From: Stenotrophomonas sp.
GTDB taxonomy: Bacteria; Pseudomonadota; Gammaproteobacteria; Xanthomonadales; Xanthomonadaceae
Length of the DNA: 10,542 nt
NCBI GenBank assembly: GCA_003510825.1
Contig: DOKO01000020.1
Span: 1-10,542, forward strand
Direction: 5' to 3'
Shown here: piece after piece, positions 1-5,045 of the stretch
How the letters are laid out: each line of letters opens with the position of its first letter
How positions within the stretch are numbered: the stretch's first letter is position 1
The notes under the pieces: generated by a model
Databases searched by the model: none
What the model saw: only the letters and a program-made list of their open reading frames with translations
Told to the model about the DNA's origin: nothing
Position numbers and translations under genes: made by a program

Positions 1-1
1 C

Positions 2-994
2 AACGTGCCGCAGCTGGATGCGGAAGTGGACCGCGTCAAGGCCAAGGCCCAGGGCGTGCAGCTCACCGAGCTGTTCGACACCCTGCAGACCTACCTGGGT
101 TCGGCCTACGTCAACGACTTCAACCAGTTCGGTCGTACCTGGCAGGTGATCGCCCAGGCCGACGGCCCGTTCCGCGAGAGCGTCGAAGACATCGGCAAGC
201 TGCGTACCCGCAATGATCGCGGCGAGATGGTGCCGATCGGTTCGATGGTCACCATCAAGCAGACCTTCGGCCCGGACCCGGTGCTGCGCTTCAACGGCTA
301 CCCGGCCGCCGACCTGGCTGGTGAAGCCGACCCGCGCCTGCTGTCCTCGGCCGAAGCGATGAACAAGCTGACCGAGATCGCCGGCAAGGTGCTGCCGGTG
401 GGCATGACCACTGAATGGACCGACCTGAGCTACCAGCAGGCCACCCAGGGCAAGGCTGCCTTCATCGTGTTCCCGGTGGCGATCATGCTGGCCTTCCTGG
501 TGCTGGCGGCGCTGTACGAAAGCTGGTCGCTGCCGCTGGCGGTGATCCTGATCGTGCCGATGACCCTGCTGTCGGCCCTGTTCGGTGTGTGGATGACCGG
601 TGGTGACAACAACGTGTTCGTGCAGGTCGGCCTGGTGGTGCTGATGGGCCTGGCGTGCAAGAACGCGATCCTGATCGTCGAGTTCGCCCGCGAACTGGAA
701 ATGGGCGGCAAGGGCATCGTTGAAGCGGCGCTGGAAGCCTGCCGCCTGCGTCTGCGTCCGATCGTGATGACCTCCATCGCGTTCATCGCCGGCACCGTGC
801 CGCTGGTGCTGTCCCATGGTGCAGGCGCCGAAGTGCGCTCTGTCACCGGCATCACGGTGTTTGCCGGCATGCTGGGCGTGACCCTGTTCGGTCTGTTCCT
901 GACCCCGGTGTTCTACGTGGCCCTGCGCAAGTTCGTCACCCGCAACGGCGGTGGCCAGCTCGTGCAGCACGGCGAGCCCACCATCCATCACTGA
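2..994 (+). CDS. smeW: RND efflux pump inner-membrane transporter SmeW, C-terminal 331 residues (5' end outside window)
   Basis: This is the end of an inner-membrane resistance-nodulation-division (HAE-1) drug/proton antiporter, the pump of a tripartite efflux complex. The frame is open from base 2 with no credible start, so the N-terminal two thirds lie upstream. Visible are the end of the second large periplasmic loop (TLQTYLGSAYVNDFNQFGRT, typical of MexF/OqxB-like pumps) and five hydrophobic segments matching TM8 to TM12: AAFIVFPVAIMLAFLVLAAL, LPLAVILIVPMTLLSALFGV, the VGLVVLMGLACKNAILIVEF segment, IVMTSIAFIAGTVPLVLS and the final LFGLFLTPVFYVAL. The CKNAILIVEFA and RLRPIVMTS stretches are RND signatures. 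It is followed by an SDR gene and an outer-membrane factor, the order known for smeW-smeU2-smeX in Stenotrophomonas maltophilia. The RND family is certain from sequence. The name smeW is inferred from context; another MexF-like pump is the alternative. Confidence 0.88.
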   Translation, partial: NVPQLDAEVDRVKAKAQGVQLTELFDTLQTYLGSAYVNDFNQFGRTWQVIAQADGPFRESVEDIGKLRTRNDRGEMVPIGSMVTIKQTFGPDPVLRFNGYPAADLAGEADPRLLSSAEAMNKLTEIAGKVLPVGMTTEWTDLSYQQATQGKAAFIVFPVAIMLAFLVLAALYESWSLPLAVILIVPMTLLSALFGVWMTGGDNNVFVQVGLVVLMGLACKNAILIVEFARELEMGGKGIVEAALEACRLRLRPIVMTSIAFIAGTVPLVLSHGAGAEVRSVTGITVFAGMLGVTLFGLFLTPVFYVALRKFVTRNGGGQLVQHGEPTIHH

Positions 995-1005
995 CATGCA
1001 CTCCC

Positions 1006-1032
1006 GCGGTCGCCGCCCCGAGCGGCGACCGC
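1006..1032 (+). other. Intercistronic hairpin between smeW and smeU2
   Basis: A perfect 11-bp inverted repeat (GCGGTCGCCGC at 1006-1016 and GCGGCGACCGC at 1022-1032) with a 5-nt loop fills the gap between the smeW stop and the smeU2 start. It is followed by a C/A-rich stretch, not a T run, so it is not a classical intrinsic terminator. Since smeX is expected to be co-transcribed, it more plausibly acts as a partial attenuator, an mRNA-processing site or a 3'-end stabiliser for upstream message. That role is inference. Confidence 0.6.
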
Positions 1033-1057
1033 TTCCCCCAAACCAAGGCATGAATCC

Positions 1058-1795
1058 ATGAACACCCATCAGAACAAGATCGCGCTGGTCACCGGTGCCA
1101 CCCGTGGCATCGGCCTGGAAACCGTGCGCCAGCTGGCCCAGGCCGGCGTGCACACGCTGCTGGCCGGCCGCAAGCGCGAGACCGCGGTGGAGCAGGCGCT
1201 GCTGCTGCAGGGCGAAGGCCTGCCGGTGGAAGCCATCCAGCTGGACGTGACCGACGCTGCCAGCATCGCCGAGGCCGTCGAGCAGGTGCGCCAGCGCCAC
1301 GGCCGCCTGGACATCCTGGTCAACAACGCCGGCATCATGATCGAGAACCCGGCGCAGGCGCCGTCCGAGCAGTCGCTGGACACCTGGCACCGTACCTTCG
1401 ACACCAACGTGTTCGCGCTGGTCGCGGTCACCCAGGCCTTCCTGCCGCTGGTCAAGCAGGCCAAGTCCGGCCGCATCGTCAACGTTTCCAGCATGCTCGG
1501 CTCGCAGACCCTGCACGCCGATCCGAACTCGGGCATCTACGATTTCAAGATCCCCGCCTACAACGCTTCCAAGGCGGCGGTGAACAGCTGGACCCTCGCC
1601 CTGGCCTACGAGCTGCGCAACACCCCGATCAAGGTCAACACCGTGCACCCCGGCTACGTGAAGACCGATATGAACGGTGGCAACGGCGAAATCGAGATCA
1701 GCGAAGGCGCACGTTCCAGCGTGGAAATGGCGCTGGTCGGCGAAGCCGGCGCCAGCGGCAGCTTCACCTACCTGGGCGAGGTGCTGCCATGGTGA
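1058..1795 (+). CDS. smeU2: Short-chain dehydrogenase/reductase encoded in the efflux operon (SmeU2)
   Basis: A 245-residue cytoplasmic NAD(P)H-dependent oxidoreductase of the classical SDR family. The nucleotide-binding glycine motif TGATRGIG is at residues 12-19, the structural NNAG motif at 89-92, the catalytic serine in NVSS (144/145) and the active-site YNASK (Tyr168, Lys172), followed by the usual PG motif in VHPGYVKTDM. All catalytic residues are present, so the enzyme looks functional. About 20 residues between the serine and tyrosine motifs are longer than in minimal SDRs, as in carbonyl-reductase-like members. The ATG at 1058 follows an AAGG at 1045-1048. It sits between the RND pump and outer-membrane factor genes and overlaps smeX by 7 nt, so it is translated in the operon. 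In SmeVWX of S. maltophilia two SDR genes (smeU1, smeU2) accompany the pump. The physiological substrate cannot be read from the sequence; a role in chemically handling or repairing effects of exported compounds is speculation. Confidence 0.85.
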   Translation: MNTHQNKIALVTGATRGIGLETVRQLAQAGVHTLLAGRKRETAVEQALLLQGEGLPVEAIQLDVTDAASIAEAVEQVRQRHGRLDILVNNAGIMIENPAQAPSEQSLDTWHRTFDTNVFALVAVTQAFLPLVKQAKSGRIVNVSSMLGSQTLHADPNSGIYDFKIPAYNASKAAVNSWTLALAYELRNTPIKVNTVHPGYVKTDMNGGNGEIEISEGARSSVEMALVGEAGASGSFTYLGEVLPW

Positions 1796-3210
1796 TCCGC
1801 ACGTTGGCGATGGCCATCTCCAGCCTGGTGCTGGCCGGGTGTGTCAGCGTCGGCCCCAACTACACGGCCCCGGCGCAGGAGCCGGTGGTCCTGCAGGGCG
1901 CACAGCAGGCGGTGTACAGCACCGCTTCGCCGGTGGCCAGCTGGTGGGCGCAGTTCGATGATCCGGTGCTGGAAGAACTGGTGCACGGCGCACTGTCGGA
2001 CAACCTGGACCTGCGCGTGGCCGTGGCCCGCGTCAGCCAGGCCCGTGCGGTGTTCGTCGAGAGCCGCTTCGACCAGGCCCCGCACATCACCGCTGACGGC
2101 AGCTACGACCGCCGCAAGCAACCCGATCCGCAGCTGGGTGGGCAGCGGGTGTTCAGTGAAAGCTACCAGCTCGGCTTCGATGCGGGCTGGGAGCTGGATC
2201 TGTTCGGCCGCAAGCGCCGCGCTGCAGAAGCCGCACGCGCCGACCTGGGTGCCGAGCAGGCCAACCTGGCCGATGCGCAGGTGCTGGTCGCCGCCGAAGT
2301 GGCACGCAACTACTTCGAGCTGCGTGGCACGCAGAAGCGCATCGCGGTGGCCCAGCACACGCTGGAAAACCTGCGCGATACGCAGAAGCTGACCGAGGCG
2401 CGCTGGGAACTGGGTGCCGGCAGTGAACTGGATGTGCAGAGCAGCCGCGCCCGCCTGAAGGCGATCGAGGCCGACATCCCGCTGCTGGAAGTGTCCGAGG
2501 CACAGTCGCGCAACCGCCTGGCGGTGCTGCTGGGCCAGCGCCCGGAAGTGCTGACCGCGATGCTGGCGCCGCAGGACGTGCCGGCGTTTGCCAAGGCGCT
2601 GCCGCTGGGTGACACCCGCGAACTGCTGCGCCAGCGTGCCGATGTGCGCGTGGCCGAGCGTCGACTCGCCGCCGCCACCGCGCGTGTCGGCGTGGCCACG
2701 GCCGACCTGTTCCCGCGGCTGTCGCTGTCCGGTTTCGTCGGCTTCCTCGGCGGCGATGCCAGTGGCCTGGTCAACGGCAACAACAAGGCCTGGTCGCTGA
2801 CCCCGTCGCTGAGCTGGGCGGCGTTCGACTTCGGCACCGTGCGTGCACGCCTGCGTGCCAGCAAGGCCGAGGCCGAAGGCGTGGCCGCGCAGTACGAGCA
2901 GGCCGTGCTGCTGGCGCTGGAAGACACCGAGAACGCGCTGACCCGCTACTCCAAGCAGCAGGCGCGGCTGGCCATCGTGGTCGAGCAGGCGCAGGCGGCG
3001 CGGCGTGCCGAATCGCTGGCGCAGATCCGCTTCCGCGAGGGTTCGGAGGACTTCCTGACCCTGCTGGATGCGCAGCGCACGCAGCTGGCCGCTGACGATG
3101 CATTGGCCGCGGCCGAGGCCGAGGTCAACGTCAGTGTGGTCGGTGTCTACAAGGCACTGGGCGGCTGGGGGCAGTCGCCGCAGGCGCCGAGCGTGGCGCA
3201 GGTGCAGTAA
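1789..3210 (+). CDS. smeX: Outer-membrane efflux channel lipoprotein SmeX (OMF, NodT/OprM type)
   Basis: A 473-residue outer-membrane factor, the exit duct of the tripartite pump; OMFs form trimeric beta-barrel/alpha-barrel channels. The N-terminus is a lipoprotein signal with lipobox LVLAGC, putting the acylated Cys at residue 18, then the family-typical VGPNYTAP. Two repeated outer-membrane efflux (OEP) regions follow, roughly residues 60-245 and 270-460, rich in long Ala/Glu/Arg helices, with family motifs YFELRGTQKRI, RADVRVAERRLAAATARVGV and FREGSEDFLTLLDAQRT. Length is normal for OprM/OprN relatives. The ATG at 1789 overlaps the end of smeU2 (ATGGTGA), with a GAGG a few bases upstream inside smeU2, so the two are probably translationally coupled. 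A terminator lies just downstream. The OMF assignment is very secure; the name smeX rests on operon order. Confidence 0.87.
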   Translation: MVIRTLAMAISSLVLAGCVSVGPNYTAPAQEPVVLQGAQQAVYSTASPVASWWAQFDDPVLEELVHGALSDNLDLRVAVARVSQARAVFVESRFDQAPHITADGSYDRRKQPDPQLGGQRVFSESYQLGFDAGWELDLFGRKRRAAEAARADLGAEQANLADAQVLVAAEVARNYFELRGTQKRIAVAQHTLENLRDTQKLTEARWELGAGSELDVQSSRARLKAIEADIPLLEVSEAQSRNRLAVLLGQRPEVLTAMLAPQDVPAFAKALPLGDTRELLRQRADVRVAERRLAAATARVGVATADLFPRLSLSGFVGFLGGDASGLVNGNNKAWSLTPSLSWAAFDFGTVRARLRASKAEAEGVAAQYEQAVLLALEDTENALTRYSKQQARLAIVVEQAQAARRAESLAQIRFREGSEDFLTLLDAQRTQLAADDALAAAEAEVNVSVVGVYKALGGWGQSPQAPSVAQVQ

Positions 3211-3229
3211 CCGCAAGGTGGCAGTACCC

Positions 3230-3265
3230 ACGAAGGGACGGATGCGCAGGCATCCGTCCCTTTGT
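3230..3265 (+). terminator. Rho-independent terminator closing the smeW-smeU2-smeX operon
   Basis: A perfect 13-bp stem (3233-3245 with 3250-3262, arm AAGGGACGGATGC) around a 4-nt loop, extended outward by a G-U wobble and two further pairs, starts about 20 nt after the smeX stop. The 3' side runs into a T-rich stretch (TTTGTTGTGTGTGG). The T run is interrupted, as is common in GC-rich genomes, but position and stem strength fit an intrinsic terminator. Confidence 0.8.
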
Positions 3266-3347
3266 TGTGTGTGGCCCTGCTGAAGCCATGACGCTTCTGA
3301 CTCTGCCGGAACGCTGGCCCGCCGTAGTAACTAATAGGGCTGGTTCC

Positions 3348-3353
3348 AAGGAG
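3348..3353 (+). promoter_or_regulatory. Shine-Dalgarno site for the small membrane protein gene at 3362
   Basis: AAGGAG lies 8 nt before the ATG at 3362. This near-consensus site supports the short ORF as a real gene. I see no convincing sigma-70 promoter between the terminator and this site. Confidence 0.65.
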
Positions 3354-3361
3354 CGGCGGCA

Positions 3362-3625
3362 ATGAGTGACGACAAGCAATCGACGCAGCGGGTGCTGTTC
3401 GGCGATCCCGGCCTGCCTGGCGCAGGCCTGTCCGTAGTGGTGGTGGCGCTGCTGGTGCTGGCCGCGTTGGCAGTGGCCATCGGCTTCCTGCGCCTGCCGG
3501 ATTCGCTGCTGGCGCCCGGCCTCGTCGGCATCGGCCTGTTCCTGGCCATCGCCGCGCGCATCTGCCAGGCGCGCGACCAGCATCAGGCGCTGTATCGCCT
3601 GCTGGGAAGGCGACCACCGCCGTAG
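3362..3625 (+). CDS. Small inner-membrane protein of unknown function (two TM segments)
   Basis: An 87-residue protein that I do not recognise. It has a short charged N-terminus (MSDDKQSTQRVLFGDPGLPG), two hydrophobic segments at about residues 23-42 and 49-65, and a basic C-terminal tail (YRLLGRRPPP). This predicts a two-helix hairpin in the inner membrane, with both ends probably cytoplasmic by the positive-inside rule. The start is supported by AAGGAG 8 nt upstream. It follows the smeX terminator, so it is probably transcribed separately from the efflux operon, and it ends 16 nt from the convergent gene at 3642. The strong RBS and G/C-rich third positions support a real gene; function is unknown. 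Confidence 0.65.
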   Translation: MSDDKQSTQRVLFGDPGLPGAGLSVVVVALLVLAALAVAIGFLRLPDSLLAPGLVGIGLFLAIAARICQARDQHQALYRLLGRRPPP

Positions 3626-3641
3626 CGATGGCCGCACGTGC

Positions 3642-4499
3642 TCAGGGCTTCGGCCAGTCCAGTTCGACCACCAGCGGGAAGTGGTCCGAGGGCAGCACGC
3701 CGCCGATGCGACGGTCGTCGGTGGTGAAGCTGCGTGCATGGAAGCCACGCACCAGCACCCAGTCCAGCTGCATGGTGGCCTTGCCGGTGAAATCGTGGAA
3801 GGTTTCGCGCGGGCCCTTCGGCGCCTTCACCTGGGTGCGGGTGTCCTGCAGCACGCGGGTGAACGCCTTGTAGGTCTCGCTGCCCGGCTCGGTGTTGAAA
3901 TCACCGGTCAGCACCACTGGCAAGTCGGCGGGAAGCGTCTGCAGGCGCTTGGCGATCAGCTCGGCACCCTTGATCCGGCGCGGCTCGTCCTCGTCGCGAT
4001 AGGGCAGGTGGGTGTCCATGAAGTAGAAGCGACGGCCATCGTCCAGGCGGCGGAACAGTGCCCAGGTGACCATGCGCGGGTACAGGTTGCCCCAGGTGAT
4101 GCTGCCCGGCACGTCCGGCGTATCAGACAGCCAGAAGTTGCCCGACTCCTCGATGGCCAGAACCTTGGTGTCGTAGAACACGCCCATGTGCTCGTCGCCG
4201 TCGCCACCGCGGCGGCCTTCGCCGAACCAGCGGTAGCCGGGCAGGTGGGCGGCCAGGTAGGTGGCCTGTTCCTGTACCAGTTCCTGGGTGCCGACCACGG
4301 CCGGGTGCGCATCGAGGATGACCTTGACCATCACATCGCGACGGTCGTCCCACCGCTTGCCGGGTTCGGTATCGGCCGGAGTGCGTACGTTGAAGGACAT
4401 CACCTTCAGCGGGGCGGGCGGTTGGGCTGCCCAGGCAGCGGCAGGCAGAGCAAGAGCCAGCAGCGCGCACAGTGCGGGCCGGCGAAGACGCGACAACAT
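3642..4499 (-). CDS. Secreted endonuclease/exonuclease/phosphatase (EEP) family hydrolase
   Basis: A 285-residue exported metal-dependent phosphodiesterase/phosphatase of the EEP (DNase I / inositol-polyphosphatase-like) superfamily. A signal peptide covers residues 1-24 (LRRPALCALLALALPAAAWA, likely cut before AQPP). Metal and catalytic residues are all present: Asn37 in SFNVRT, Glu73 in GTQELV, Asp162/His164 in MDTHLP, Asp200/Asn202 in TGDFNTEPGS, Asp246 in QLDWVLV and Asp272/His273 in SDHFP. I chose the ATG at 4499 because GGAGGG lies 8 nt upstream and it begins the signal peptide; an in-frame start 14 codons further upstream lacks this. A LacI-family-like palindrome lies 21-34 nt before the start, suggesting control by a sugar-responsive repressor. 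The substrate (nucleic acid, phospholipid headgroup, sugar phosphate) cannot be decided from sequence. Confidence 0.85.
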   Translation of the reverse strand: MLSRLRRPALCALLALALPAAAWAAQPPAPLKVMSFNVRTPADTEPGKRWDDRRDVMVKVILDAHPAVVGTQELVQEQATYLAAHLPGYRWFGEGRRGGDGDEHMGVFYDTKVLAIEESGNFWLSDTPDVPGSITWGNLYPRMVTWALFRRLDDGRRFYFMDTHLPYRDEDEPRRIKGAELIAKRLQTLPADLPVVLTGDFNTEPGSETYKAFTRVLQDTRTQVKAPKGPRETFHDFTGKATMQLDWVLVRGFHARSFTTDDRRIGGVLPSDHFPLVVELDWPKP

Positions 4500-4507
4500 C
4501 GTGGAAT

Positions 4508-4513
4508 CCCTCC
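4508..4513 (-). promoter_or_regulatory. Shine-Dalgarno site deciding the start of the EEP hydrolase
   Basis: Read on the minus strand this is GGAGGG, 8 nt before the ATG at 4499-4497. Longer in-frame starts at 4520 and 4541 have no comparable site, and the 4520 start would overlap the operator-like palindrome. Confidence 0.7.
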
Positions 4514-4519
4514 ATTCCA

Positions 4520-4533
4520 TGAAAACGGTTTCA
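4520..4533. promoter_or_regulatory. LacI/GalR-family-type operator upstream of the EEP hydrolase gene
   Basis: TGAAAACGGTTTCA is a near-perfect dyad (12 of 14 positions symmetric) centred on CG. It fits the general LacI-family operator pattern TGNAANCGNTTNCA at every defined position. It lies 21-34 nt upstream of the chosen start at 4499, where a bound repressor could block transcription or early elongation. No lacI-type regulator gene is in the window, so the regulator would act in trans. The match is seen directly; its function is inferred. Confidence 0.5.
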
Positions 4534-4590
4534 CGGAGCATGCCATGGAACGGGAGGAGGAGGTGTGCCGGGATGGGCGGCTGGATCGAG

Positions 4591-4614
4591 GCCGGGCGGC
4601 CGGAACCGCCCGGC
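4591..4614 (-). terminator. GC-rich hairpin after the small secreted protein gene, possible terminator
   Basis: A perfect 9-bp inverted repeat (GCCGGGCGG at 4591-4599 and CCGCCCGGC at 4606-4614) with a 6-nt loop begins 14 nt past the stop codon at 4629. No T run follows in the minus direction, so it is at best a weak intrinsic terminator or a 3'-end stabilising hairpin. It separates this gene from the EEP gene downstream. Confidence 0.4.
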
Positions 4615-4628
4615 GGACTGCTCAGTGG

Positions 4629-4868
4629 TCAGTTGGCCGGGATGTACCAGGTGCCGTTCTGGTCGATCCAATACTCCGAAGTCGTGATCGAGCCATCGGG
4701 CCACGTGTGGGTGACCGTGCAGTGCTGATGCACCGTTCTGTTGTCGATCCTGACCGGTACGCACTGGGTGGTCGACGTTCCCGGCAGGCCAGCGGCGGAA
4801 ACCCCTGCCGGGGAAAGGGCTGCTGCGGCCAACATCAGTGCGGCCAGCGAAGCCAGTTGCAGTTTCAT
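4629..4868 (-). CDS. Small secreted protein with two cysteines, unknown function
   Basis: A 79-residue protein that I do not recognise. Residues 1-25 form a clear Sec signal peptide (MKLQLASLAALMLAAAALSP then AGVSA), predicting a mature periplasmic or secreted protein of about 54 residues. The mature part has exactly two cysteines (36 and 50), which could form a disulfide, and a Thr/aromatic-rich C-terminal half (HTWPDGSITTSEYWIDQNGTWYIPAN) suggestive of a small beta-sheet domain. The frame is open far upstream, but the ATG at 4868 is chosen because AAGGA lies 8 nt before it and it begins the signal peptide. An ATG three codons earlier directly abuts that AAGG and is less likely. It is transcribed away from the TonB-dependent receptor gene. 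Export is a confident call; function is unknown. Confidence 0.75.
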   Translation of the reverse strand: MKLQLASLAALMLAAAALSPAGVSAAGLPGTSTTQCVPVRIDNRTVHQHCTVTHTWPDGSITTSEYWIDQNGTWYIPAN

Positions 4869-5045
4869 AAGCGTCATCCTTGCTTTCTGCAATCGCGCAC
4901 ATGCGCCTCTGCGATGTAGCACGGCGCCCGCTGGATGGGTAGTCGCAGAGCACCATGGATTTGACGCATTTCGACACGTCGGGAAAGATACGCCCCTGTT
5001 CCGGGCCAGCCATATCGCCACGCCCTCCCCCCAAGAGGAGTTCAC
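4869..5045. promoter_or_regulatory. Divergent control region between the small secreted protein and the TonB-dependent receptor
   Basis: This 177-nt gap must hold both divergent promoters. On the plus strand the best candidate is TTGACG (4961-4966), 17 nt, then AAAGAT (4984-4989): a good -35 with a weak -10. An 8-bp inverted repeat (CTCTGCGA at 4907-4914, TCGCAGAG at 4943-4950) with 28 nt between arms could be a paired operator or chance. No Fur-box-like sequence is visible. No convincing promoter was found for the minus-strand gene. AGGAG at 5036-5040, 5 nt before the GTG at 5046, is the receptor's ribosome-binding site. Confidence 0.4.

Noticed and set aside
1768..3231. 487-codon open frame on the minus strand opposite smeX
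   Set aside because: It is antisense to a certain OMF gene; its Arg/His/Gln-rich composition is typical of a GC-rich shadow frame and it has no supported start.
3230..3265. Possible SMAG/REP element after smeX
   Set aside because: SMAG repeats of Stenotrophomonas carry a terminal GTAG tetranucleotide next to the stem; none is present here, and a T-rich tail fits a terminator better. I saw no other SMAG-like element in the window.
4461..4541. Longer EEP start codons at 4541 and 4520
   Set aside because: Neither has a good Shine-Dalgarno site, and both add residues before a clear signal peptide beginning at 4499.
3681..4919. 412-codon plus-strand frame opposite the EEP gene
   Set aside because: Shadow of the EEP hydrolase, which has a signal peptide and all catalytic residues; low-complexity translation.
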